From positions 1-48,112 of the forward strand of contig QKHT01000152.1 in NCBI GenBank assembly GCA_003249935.1: a stretch of DNA of 48,112 bases, read 5' to 3'. A program made the translations under genes and the position numbers. Positions within the stretch are counted from its first letter, which is position 1; each line of letters begins with the position of its first letter. The notes under the pieces are model-generated. The model saw only the letters and a program-made list of their open reading frames with translations, had not been told where the DNA came from and made no database searches. This DNA comes from Bacteroidota bacterium. Its GTDB lineage: Bacteria; Bacteroidota; Bacteroidia; Bacteroidales; UBA5342. Shown here one piece after another: positions 40,334-48,112 of this stretch.

Positions 40334-42991
40334 ATGCACAAAATGAGAAAAAATATTGTTTCAATTCTGGCCTTTATGGTGGCACTACCCATAATGGCAC
40401 AGGTTGGTTCGTACCAGGATTACGTAAAAAAGCAAAAAGAAGCGTACGCCAAATATAAAGAAGATCAGGAAAAAGGCATTGCAGCACTTAAAAAGGAGTA
40501 TTCCGATTTTGTTGAAAAACGGAATAAAGAGTATGCCGACTACCTCGAAAAAAATTGGAAAGCTTTCGAAACATTTAAAGGGATTAAGCGTTCCGATGCC
40601 CCAAAACCGATTGAATTGCCGAAATATACCCCTCCGGCACAGGACACCTCGCGTGCTCCAATTATTCCGGGAATAGCTCTTAAGCCAATCGAAAAGCCGG
40701 TTATTGTGGTCGATGTACCCACCATTGATCCTAAAATTGCACCCCGTATAAAAAAAATAACCGAAGTACCGGTGACATCGGTAAAACGCAATATCGACTT
40801 TTTCGGCCAAAGAATGTTTATTTCGGTAGACAAAAAATTGGTAGAAATACCGTTGGTTGAACCCAATGAAAAAGGTGTGGCGGCGTTTTGGCGCAAGGTA
40901 TCCGATGGCGATTACGACCCCATGGTTGATGAAATGAACGAAGCGGCACGCGATATGAACCTTAACGACTGGGGTTACTATCAATTGTGTCTCGCGCTGG
41001 GCAAATCGCTGTATCCGGCCGAAGATAATATGGCGATGCTTACAACCTGGTTTGTAATGAATATTTCGGGTTACGAAACCCGTATTGCTTATGCAAAAGG
41101 CGATACGAAACTATATCTGCTTCCGGCAATTAGTGGCAAAGTATACGGTTTACCATACCTAACCATCGAAAACCACCAATATTATTTTGTAAATGCCGAT
41201 AATAAGCAGGTTCCGGCGGTAATGTGTTACGAAAACAGTTTCGACAAATACAGCAAGCCATTAAGTCTCGAACTCAATGGTTGTCTTAATTTCGAAGAAA
41301 AATATAAAGATCGAACCATTACTTTCGATAAAAAACTGCCTGCCGTTAAGGTAAGAATTCCGGTAAATACCGTGGCTTTTTACAACACTTATCCACAGGC
41401 CGATTTAAGCGTATATCTCTCGGCATCCATGTCTCCCTCGGTAAAAGACAGCATGTTTGCCTACTTTAAACCGTTGATGCAAGGTAAGACCGATAAGGAA
41501 TCGGTGGGATTGTTGATGCGGTTCATCCATAATGGCTTTGAATACCAGACCGATCAACAACAATTTAATCGCGAAAAATGGTTTTTTCCCGACGAGGTAT
41601 TTTACTATCCGGCATGCGATTGCGAGGACCGTTCGGCGTTATTGTCGTGGTTGGTTCGTAACCTTGTGGGGCGCGAAGTGGTTGGGCTCAATTACCCTGG
41701 TCATGTGGCTTTGGCGGTGGACTTTGGGGCAGAACCGGCCGGCGATTATGTGGTTAGCGGCACACACAAATACACGGTGTGCGACCCTACATATATTGGA
41801 GCACCAGTGGGTGAAACGATGCCGCAATGCCGCGAACTGATGCCCAAAATTGTGGCTGTGGTTGATCAGGCATCGCAACGCAATTTAACCGAACAACTGT
41901 GGGCTAAGGTTGAACAAGCCGGTGGTTATCCCGGCGATGGCGATTGTATGGTAACATTGCCCGATGGAAAAGTGGTGCTGGCCGGTTGTTTCGACACGTC
42001 GCTGAAGTTAGGGCAGGGTTATGTTTCGCGTGGGGCGCGCGACTGTTTTGTGGCCGCCTTTGATAGTAAACAGGTGTTGCAATGGGTAAAGGCTATCGGC
42101 TCTGAAGGTGCCGATTTTATGCAGGCTATTTCGCTCGATGCTCAAAACAATATTATACTAACCGGAAATTTTGCCGGGACGCTTTCCGATGGCATTTACA
42201 GAATTCCCGCAGGTAAAAGCGTGTCGGTTTATGCCGGATCCATCAACCCGGCTGGTTCCATGTTGTGGCTCAAAAACCTCGATCTGGGTACCCTTAACGA
42301 TAGCTTGTATTACATTGCACGGTTCAAACCAAATGGCGAAATTGTTGAAAAGAAGCTGATTCCACAAACCGATGAGGAGTGGACAACCGGCCTGTTCCGT
42401 AAAAACGATGAATTTGTTGCACAAGGTTCGGTGCTGTTTACGCCGGGTATGCAAGCGATAAAAAAAAGTGTAACCCATTTCGAAGCAACCTTCGATGTGG
42501 CCGAAGAACTGAAATCGGAAAGCGATAAACTTGTGTCGCAAAGTACCGAAAGCAATATTGCATCGCTGTATGCCTTGTTGAATATACTGAACCGGTTCGA
42601 AAATGAACTGCCCGGTGATGCGGCCCAACGTTGCCTCGATAAGTATAATCCCGATTTTAAAAATCGGAGTGCTTTGGTCTACGAATCAATCGGAAAGGTA
42701 GATTTTATTAAAAACGCACAGGGGATCATTACAATAAAGAGTCGCGATGAAAGCGAATTGAACTTTAAAACGCTAAGAATTAAAAACGGCACCCGGTTAA
42801 AAGTGCTGGCCATGGGAAATGGTAACATCAGGCTCGAAATAATTAGTGGTATAAAAGTCGGCAAGCCACTCATGTGGTTTCCTTTGAACTATGTTATGTT
42901 ACTAAAGCGCGATGGGAATCTGCTTTTTGACTACGACAGTGACCATGTAAAGGTGACCATGAATTTGAAAAAGGATATTTTGGATATTTAA
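40334..42991 (+). CDS. Large secreted transglutaminase-like protein
   Basis: The 885-residue protein has a signal peptide (residues 4-22, MRKNIVSILAFMVALPIMA) and a coiled-coil-like stretch KKQKEAYAKYKEDQEKGIAA at 32-75. The middle has the transglutaminase/cysteine-peptidase triad: C430 in YPACDCEDRSALLSWL, H457 in YPGHVALAVDF and D484 in CDPTYIGAPVGE. The C-terminal part includes a repetitive beta region with GGYPGDGDCMVTLPDGKVVL and LDAQNNIILTGNFAGT, as in beta-propeller-like lipoproteins. It may process or cross-link envelope proteins. It lies nine bases after the preceding gene. Activity is inferred from the triad only; no substrate is known. The start could also be the ATG three codons later. 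Confidence 0.75.
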   Translation: MHKMRKNIVSILAFMVALPIMAQVGSYQDYVKKQKEAYAKYKEDQEKGIAALKKEYSDFVEKRNKEYADYLEKNWKAFETFKGIKRSDAPKPIELPKYTPPAQDTSRAPIIPGIALKPIEKPVIVVDVPTIDPKIAPRIKKITEVPVTSVKRNIDFFGQRMFISVDKKLVEIPLVEPNEKGVAAFWRKVSDGDYDPMVDEMNEAARDMNLNDWGYYQLCLALGKSLYPAEDNMAMLTTWFVMNISGYETRIAYAKGDTKLYLLPAISGKVYGLPYLTIENHQYYFVNADNKQVPAVMCYENSFDKYSKPLSLELNGCLNFEEKYKDRTITFDKKLPAVKVRIPVNTVAFYNTYPQADLSVYLSASMSPSVKDSMFAYFKPLMQGKTDKESVGLLMRFIHNGFEYQTDQQQFNREKWFFPDEVFYYPACDCEDRSALLSWLVRNLVGREVVGLNYPGHVALAVDFGAEPAGDYVVSGTHKYTVCDPTYIGAPVGETMPQCRELMPKIVAVVDQASQRNLTEQLWAKVEQAGGYPGDGDCMVTLPDGKVVLAGCFDTSLKLGQGYVSRGARDCFVAAFDSKQVLQWVKAIGSEGADFMQAISLDAQNNIILTGNFAGTLSDGIYRIPAGKSVSVYAGSINPAGSMLWLKNLDLGTLNDSLYYIARFKPNGEIVEKKLIPQTDEEWTTGLFRKNDEFVAQGSVLFTPGMQAIKKSVTHFEATFDVAEELKSESDKLVSQSTESNIASLYALLNILNRFENELPGDAAQRCLDKYNPDFKNRSALVYESIGKVDFIKNAQGIITIKSRDESELNFKTLRIKNGTRLKVLAMGNGNIRLEIISGIKVGKPLMWFPLNYVMLLKRDGNLLFDYDSDHVKVTMNLKKDILDI

Positions 42992-43004
42992 TAACTGAAT
43001 AATT

Positions 43005-43781
43005 ATGAATAAGATAAAGTTGTTTCTGGTTTTTGCGATAGGGTTTATGTTCGCAATGAGTGCGTGGGCACAAACCGACGAATCGCGCATGAAAGAGATT
43101 CTCGACGACGAGATGGCGATTGAAGAATCGGGCGTTTATACACTTCGTTTTTTCGATGCGGTTACCGGAAACCCGGTTGAGGGCGGCGTGGTCGATGTGG
43201 ATCATCTGGCCAAATTTACAACAGATATGTCGGGTAAAGTTACTTTTGATGCAACCACACCCGATGGGGCTTATGTTGCGAAGTTTACAAAAAACGGCTA
43301 TATCACGGCAAATTACAATTTTGAAATTTTGGCCGGAACCATTATGTACAACCGCTTTTCGGTATGTCCATCGTTAAAGTTTGGCGAAATGCGGGTGGTA
43401 CTCGAGTGGGGTAAGCGACCAAAGGACCTCGATGCGCATCTTGTAAAACAGGGCGGATACCATATTTCGTTCAGAGATATGGCTGTGGCACAGGATGGTT
43501 CGGCACGTCTCGACCGGGATGATACCAATGGCGAAGGTCCCGAAACCATTACCATATTAAAGGTGGACCCAAAAGCTTCATATACATTTTTTGTACACGA
43601 CTTTAGCAATGGCTCCTCCGTCAAGTCGAAACAACTAAGTGAATCGGGCGCCGTGGTTCGGGTATATGGCGATAATAAACTGATGAATAATTTTTACATT
43701 AAAGCGGATCAAAAAGGCACAAAGTGGCTCGTATTCGAGCTTAAAAACGGTGTGGTGAAGGAGTGGAACCGCATTGAGTAG
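43005..43781 (+). CDS. Secreted DUF2135-like protein with carboxypeptidase-regulatory-like domain
   Basis: The 258-residue protein has a signal peptide (MNKIKLFLVFAIGFMFAMSA). A beta-sandwich of the carboxypeptidase-regulatory type spans about residues 44-115: YTLRFFDAVTGNPVEGGVVD and VTFDATTPDGAYVAKFTKNG. A second domain from about 128 matches the DUF2135 pattern: MRVVLEWGKRPKDLDAHLVK, then ARLDRDDTNGEGPETITILK near 167-186. DUF2135 proteins are found at cell surfaces, often next to peptidases. It follows the transglutaminase-like gene by 13 bases, pointing to joint expression. The structure suggests a binding or scaffold role at the envelope. Confidence 0.75.
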   Translation: MNKIKLFLVFAIGFMFAMSAWAQTDESRMKEILDDEMAIEESGVYTLRFFDAVTGNPVEGGVVDVDHLAKFTTDMSGKVTFDATTPDGAYVAKFTKNGYITANYNFEILAGTIMYNRFSVCPSLKFGEMRVVLEWGKRPKDLDAHLVKQGGYHISFRDMAVAQDGSARLDRDDTNGEGPETITILKVDPKASYTFFVHDFSNGSSVKSKQLSESGAVVRVYGDNKLMNNFYIKADQKGTKWLVFELKNGVVKEWNRIE

Positions 43782-43829
43782 ACAATTAAAGAAGAACTGA
43801 TTAACAACTGAATGATGAGAGAGATTATA

Positions 43830-45722
43830 ATGAAACGTTTTATTGGTGTGTGCAGGAGTGTGGCCGTTTTTGCCATGCTTTTCGCCACATACTCTGAAGC
43901 CATATCCCAAACGGTGGATGAAATAAAGGCCAATAACGAATTTATTTGGGGAGAGGGAAAAGGGAATACACTTTCGGAAGCCGATCGCGAGGCCATCGAC
44001 CAGATTGTGAGCCAGATTTCGGTAACGGTAGATTCAAAATTCAAAAAAACCATCGAAGAAAATGCGTCAAAAGAGGTCACCGAAAAGGTGGTTTTTGTTA
44101 TGGAGACCTATTCGAATACCACGCTCGATAGCACTGTGCGTGTAGTCATTCAGAATGAACCCGATGCGCATGTTTTACGGTACATTAAACGGGCTGATGT
44201 TTACAAAATATTTACCCAACGGGCCAACAAAATTCAGGATTTTGTGCGTTCGGCAGTTAATGCCGAAAAAGATTTGCGGGTGGCCGATGCACTCAAATAC
44301 TATTACTGGTCGCTGATATTACTAAAAAGCCATCCCGACGGCAACGAACTCACCACCGATGGTTCAAACGGACCGAAAACCGCCCTTGCCGTCTGGATTC
44401 CCGAGCAAATCAACCGGGTGCTGAGCAAAATATCGTTCGAAGCCGAGAAAATGAAGACATCGGAAACGGAAGTGTTATGTAAGGTTACGGCCAAATTAGA
44501 TGGCAAAACCGTTACCAATCTCGATTATTCGTATTGGCAGGGTAACGATTGGTCGAACCTTATTTCGTGCCGCGACGGCGTGGGGATGCTCGAATATAAT
44601 GGGGCGGCAGCAACCGATGTGTCCAGAGCCAAATTGCGCGTGGAATACGTATTTCGTAGCGAAACCCGCATCGACAAAGAGCTTGAATCGGTCATGGAGC
44701 GCATTAAGGATATTCCATTCAGAACCAGTTATGTTGACGTAGAGGTGAAAGAAAACCCGGCAGCAACAGCACCGGTTGCACTGCCTGTGGCAGCACCTAC
44801 AGTTTCAATACCCGCTGCAATGGCCGCATTAACCACCAACGAAACAAATACCGCAGCAACTTATACGAGCAAAAAGCCCGAAATGTCTTCAATTGTTATC
44901 ACGAATCCCGATGTAGAAATTGCAGCAAACGTAAATACAATACTCAATGCTATAAAAACACGGAAATATGTCGATGCCTACCCATGTTTCACCCCGGAAG
45001 GTCTCGAAATGTACAAGCAATTGGTTCATTACGGCGATGCCAGACTGATGGATACCACCGGAATGAAATATTTTAATTACATGGGAAAAGAAATTGTGGT
45101 TCGACCGTTTAAGATGGCATTTTCTTTTAAAACCAATACCCGAAAATTTATTGAAAATGTGGTACTGCATTTCGATCCGGCCACTAAAAAGGCTACCGAA
45201 GTTTCGCTTGGACTCACCGATGTGGCTGTAAAAAGCATTTGGGACAATACAGCGTGGTCGGTGTACGACCGGTTAATTATCAGCGAATTTCTCGAAGGAT
45301 ACCAAACCGCTTATGCGCTTAAGAGGCTGGGGTATATTGAGTCGATATTTGCCGACGATGCCTTAATTATTACCGGGAATTATACCGTAGTGGTCGATCC
45401 CGAATCGCCGTTTAAAGAGAGTCGTGTGCTGCAATACAACCGTTATTCGAAAGAAGAGTACATCAAAAAGCTCAGGCAATCGTTTACCAGTAAGGAGTTT
45501 ATTAATCTCAAATTTGAGGATAGTTACATCCGTCGGTCGGCCGAAGATTCGGTGTATGGTATTCAGATAAAACAGAACTATTTTTCGTCGAATTACGGCG
45601 ATGTGGGTTACCTGTTTTTATTGGTCGATTTACGCGACCCGGTAAAGCCAATCATTCATGTTCGTACATGGCAACCCGATCGCGACAAGGATGGACACAT
45701 ATATGGCCTCGAAGATTTTTAA
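43830..45722 (+). CDS. LPP20/NTF2-like secreted protein
   Basis: Starting at 43830 gives 630 residues with signal sequence MKRFIGVCRSVAVFAMLFAT. The N-terminal region, EFIWGEGKGNTLSEADREAI, with the following IDQIVSQISVTVDSKFKKTI, resembles the LPP20 helix and beta-strand. An Ala/Pro/Thr-rich linker (AATAPVALPVAAPTVSIPAA) separates it from a C-terminal half with NTF2-like features: LNAIKTRKYVDAYPCFTPEG and, later, YIESIFADDALIITGNYTVV. The partly encoded gene at the right edge has the same opening, QSIDEVKADPTLLWG, so it is a paralogue. The product is probably periplasmic and part of the same assembly. I know no function. A start at 43812 is possible and adds six residues. Confidence 0.7.
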   Translation: MKRFIGVCRSVAVFAMLFATYSEAISQTVDEIKANNEFIWGEGKGNTLSEADREAIDQIVSQISVTVDSKFKKTIEENASKEVTEKVVFVMETYSNTTLDSTVRVVIQNEPDAHVLRYIKRADVYKIFTQRANKIQDFVRSAVNAEKDLRVADALKYYYWSLILLKSHPDGNELTTDGSNGPKTALAVWIPEQINRVLSKISFEAEKMKTSETEVLCKVTAKLDGKTVTNLDYSYWQGNDWSNLISCRDGVGMLEYNGAAATDVSRAKLRVEYVFRSETRIDKELESVMERIKDIPFRTSYVDVEVKENPAATAPVALPVAAPTVSIPAAMAALTTNETNTAATYTSKKPEMSSIVITNPDVEIAANVNTILNAIKTRKYVDAYPCFTPEGLEMYKQLVHYGDARLMDTTGMKYFNYMGKEIVVRPFKMAFSFKTNTRKFIENVVLHFDPATKKATEVSLGLTDVAVKSIWDNTAWSVYDRLIISEFLEGYQTAYALKRLGYIESIFADDALIITGNYTVVVDPESPFKESRVLQYNRYSKEEYIKKLRQSFTSKEFINLKFEDSYIRRSAEDSVYGIQIKQNYFSSNYGDVGYLFLLVDLRDPVKPIIHVRTWQPDRDKDGHIYGLEDF

Positions 45723-45755
45723 TTGTTTATAAATGATGAAAAGCATATTATACGT

Positions 45756-47975
45756 ATGAAGCTAAAAACTAAAACTTACCGGAGAATAATCGCAACGGCT
45801 ATTCTTGGGTTCATTACCATGCTGTCGGCATGGAGCCAAACCATGAAAGTTCAATCGTTCCGGGCCTTACCAACCGACCTTACCGCCCGGGTAACGGCCC
45901 CTGTGGAAGATCAGAATGGCGAAAAAGCGGCTTTGTTGAAAATCGTAACCATCGAATCGGGGTTCGTGTTCGATGGCGGTATCCTCGGAATTGTAAAAAC
46001 AGTGCAAAAAGAGGGTGAAATTTGGGTGTATTTACCGCCTAAAGCACGCAAAATTACGATTAAGCACCAGCGTTTCGGTGTATTACGTGATTATGCATTC
46101 CCGATTAGTGTGCAAGGGGCTGCCACATACGAAATGGTTTTGAGTATCGATATTCCCGACGAAAAAGCGACCGAAGTGGATTATCAGTGGTTAACTATCG
46201 ACTCCGAGCCGCAGGGCGCTACGGTATATCTCAACGGTAAAGCATCGGGTATTACTCCGGTTAATCGCAAATTTCGTCGCGGTGTATATACCATGACCCT
46301 CAATAAGCCATTTTACGAAGTGGATACTTCGCGGTTTGTTCTCAATATCGAAAAGGTGATTCAAAAACGTAAACTGAACCCCAACTTCGGTTCATTAAAA
46401 ATAACCTCGCCGCTTAAAGAAGGATTTAACGTGATGGTCGATGGCAATCAGGTCGATTCCATGGTGCCATCGTTTATAAAACCTCTGGCTCCGGGTAAAC
46501 ACCGGTTGGATTTGGTGAGTAAATGGTTTGAACCACGATCGTACGACTTCGAACTGAAACGCAACGATACGGCTGTGTATCATCTCGATCCGGTGAAGGT
46601 TTACACCACTTTAAAGGTTGATGCAATGGCCGGTGCACAAATTTATTCCGATGGCGAGTACCTTGGTTCAGCTCCGTTCAATGGCCGTATTTTGCGTGGA
46701 ATTTATACCATCGAAGCAAGGATGCCAAAATTCCATACCGCCACAAAGCAAATAGAAGTCGATTCGCTAATACCACAGTCTATAAAACTCGAAATGCGCC
46801 CTATTCTGGCCAATGTGGATATTACTTCCGATCCGTACGAGGCCACCGTGTGGGTCGATGGAAAGAACATGGGAACCACGCCACTTTCTCTCGAGAAACT
46901 TCCTCTTAAAAGTTATCATTTTAAACTCGACAAAGCCCATTTTGGGGTAGCCGATACCACGATTGAAATTGACCGGGATACCATGCAGTTTAATTTCAGA
47001 CTCGAACAGTTTCAGGAGTTAACCGTAAAATCGGATGTAGATTCGGTAAGCATTTATCAGGATGGCAAATTTGAAGGGGTTACGCCAATTACTTTTTGGG
47101 TTAAACCGGGCATACACAAAATTGCGTTTGCCAAGAATGGTTACGTGGGCGTTGAGAAAACATTTGCAGGTAAGGACCGCGGTGAGGCCGAAACCATTGA
47201 GTCGTCGCTCGATAAAATGACCTATCATGTGCAATTTCTTGCTTCCGAAGCGGGTGCGCCTGTAAACCTCAATGGTGTAAATGCCGGCGTTACGCCTTTT
47301 GAAATCGACCTGGCAACCGGCCGCTACAAAACCACCATTGGTAAAGGTCCGGCAAAAAGACAGTGGTCCAAAACATTTAGCCTGCCTGGTGCAGATACTG
47401 TTTTTTATGCTAATCTCGACGAACTGAAACGTAAACGCAAGGGCGAAGCACCAATTGGGTTATCGTACGCCCAATTTGTGGGAAGTGACTTTATAAAGGG
47501 AAAAACCTATACCGCCGATATTTACAATGTTATTTATTTCAGTATGCACGATTTCGACGACCCGTTTGCTTCGATGTATGAACCGGGGGCAATGTACGAA
47601 AGCAAGTTTATGGAAGGTGGGTTTAAGATCTTTTTCCATATTGCCAATGCTGCTGCGCTGAGTTTTAATATTGCCGGTGGACAGGAAACTGCAGAATTAC
47701 TCAATAATAATATCTTCGGAGGTGCGGCTACGATTCAAACCGTTAAAACGCTCGTCTTCTTTCCGGGGGCTGAGTTCCGAATCAATCTGTTTACCATGCA
47801 CCTTCAGGCATTTGCAAAAGCAAATTATTTTCTCCCGATTCAGGATCCTGAATTGGAAGCGGGCAACACGTTTGCCACTATGCCGGCACTTAAATACAAC
47901 GAAATATTTGCCGACAAAAAAATAATGACATCAGTGGGTATTCGATTGGGTATTGGGAATATTGTCAAAAGATAA
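45756..47975 (+). CDS. PEGA-repeat secreted protein
   Basis: The ATG at 45756 gives 739 residues with a signal peptide, RRIIATAILGFITMLSAWSQ. At least six PEGA-like beta repeats follow, at about residues 145-200, 213-275, 284-345, 353-417, 421-485 and 490-545. Each has the pattern V-x-Dx-G-x-x-x-G-x-(T/S)-P and a following G-x-Y/H strand, such as ATVYLNGKASGITPV and ATVWVDGKNMGTTPLS. PEGA domains occur in surface and envelope proteins and are thought to bind peptidoglycan or other polymers. The C-terminus may form a beta structure. The gene follows the LPP20/NTF2 gene by 33 bases and precedes its paralogue by five bases. Confidence 0.83.
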   Translation: MKLKTKTYRRIIATAILGFITMLSAWSQTMKVQSFRALPTDLTARVTAPVEDQNGEKAALLKIVTIESGFVFDGGILGIVKTVQKEGEIWVYLPPKARKITIKHQRFGVLRDYAFPISVQGAATYEMVLSIDIPDEKATEVDYQWLTIDSEPQGATVYLNGKASGITPVNRKFRRGVYTMTLNKPFYEVDTSRFVLNIEKVIQKRKLNPNFGSLKITSPLKEGFNVMVDGNQVDSMVPSFIKPLAPGKHRLDLVSKWFEPRSYDFELKRNDTAVYHLDPVKVYTTLKVDAMAGAQIYSDGEYLGSAPFNGRILRGIYTIEARMPKFHTATKQIEVDSLIPQSIKLEMRPILANVDITSDPYEATVWVDGKNMGTTPLSLEKLPLKSYHFKLDKAHFGVADTTIEIDRDTMQFNFRLEQFQELTVKSDVDSVSIYQDGKFEGVTPITFWVKPGIHKIAFAKNGYVGVEKTFAGKDRGEAETIESSLDKMTYHVQFLASEAGAPVNLNGVNAGVTPFEIDLATGRYKTTIGKGPAKRQWSKTFSLPGADTVFYANLDELKRKRKGEAPIGLSYAQFVGSDFIKGKTYTADIYNVIYFSMHDFDDPFASMYEPGAMYESKFMEGGFKIFFHIANAAALSFNIAGGQETAELLNNNIFGGAATIQTVKTLVFFPGAEFRINLFTMHLQAFAKANYFLPIQDPELEAGNTFATMPALKYNEIFADKKIMTSVGIRLGIGNIVKR

Positions 47976-47980
47976 ACGCT

Positions 47981-48112
47981 ATGTTTCGAGTGAAAAAAAT
48001 TGTTGTTTTGTTGTTGACCATACTGTTTTATAGTCATGCTTTCGGGCAATCGATAGACGAAGTGAAGGCAGACCCCACACTTTTGTGGGGTTATGCCGAA
48101 GCCTCGTCGTTG
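47981..48112 (+). CDS. LPP20/NTF2-like paralogue, start only
   Basis: ATG at 47981 opens a frame with no stop to the window end, giving 44 residues. It has a signal peptide, MFRVKKIVVLLLTILFYSHA, followed by QSIDEVKADPTLLWGYAEAS, which matches the opening TVDEIKANNEFIWGEGKGNT of the protein encoded at 43830. It is therefore a second copy of the same family, starting five bases after the PEGA gene. The rest is outside the window. Confidence 0.65.
   Translation, partial: MFRVKKIVVLLLTILFYSHAFGQSIDEVKADPTLLWGYAEASSL

Noticed and set aside
1-48112. CRISPR arrays, insertion sequences and prophage genes
   Set aside because: No regularly spaced repeats longer than ten bases, no transposase or phage protein was recognised.

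Overview
The window looks like a chromosomal segment of a Bacteroidota bacterium, most likely a polysaccharide-using anaerobe or facultative anaerobe of the Bacteroidales/Marinilabiliales type (genus not determinable from the sequence). The evidence is the bamD-rpoZ-coaBC gene order, a TonB-dependent receptor, a xylE-xylA-xylB operon with a GntR/periplasmic-binding-type XylR, a serine-palmitoyltransferase-like gene, and several promoters matching the Bacteroidota pattern TTTG-N15-20-TAnnTTTG. I see no rRNA, tRNA, insertion sequence, phage gene or CRISPR array.

Region 1 (1-12343) is a tungsten/molybdenum cofactor locus. A long minus-strand run reads moeB, modE-like, moeA, compact moaA, moaC, a MOSC-Mog fusion, a two-domain lipoprotein, a TonB-dependent receptor, a TiaS-like FDD-domain protein and an ABC exporter cut by the window edge. 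Divergent from it, with its own promoter, is a tungsten-type aldehyde:ferredoxin oxidoreductase (aor) followed by a MoaD-like sulfur carrier. The cofactor genes would build the pterin cofactor for AOR. The receptor and lipoprotein are candidates for metal uptake.

Region 2 (12344-23567) is an unusual catabolic cluster: a RhaT-type transporter, a secreted GH2 hydrolase, two UgpB-like solute-binding proteins that both lack signal peptides, two tandem CaiB/BaiF CoA-transferases, a Gfo/Idh/MocA oxidoreductase, a MaoC-type hydratase and a convergent IclR regulator. There is no ABC permease. I consider this the best candidate for an undescribed system: apparently cytosolic solute-binding proteins beside CoA-dependent breakdown of a glycoside product.

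Region 3 (23735-32756) is mostly housekeeping: a phosphodiester-glycosidase-like protein, a DUF1402/lysozyme-like membrane protein, a serine palmitoyltransferase-like enzyme, bamD-rpoZ-coaBC, a TetR regulator with a ketoacyl synthase III, and an orphan OmpR-type response regulator. The response regulator is preceded by a leader with an 18-codon Leu/Phe-rich ORF and a strong terminator hairpin.

Region 4 (32850-38279) is the xylose operon xylB-xylA-xylE with its regulator xylR. Tandem repeats and palindromes lie at the promoters.

Region 5 (38764-48112) is a plus-strand run of secreted or lipid-anchored proteins: LPP20-like proteins, a transglutaminase-like protease-fold protein, a DUF2135-like protein, a six-repeat PEGA protein and the start of another LPP20-like paralogue. 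It resembles a cell-envelope assembly of unknown function.
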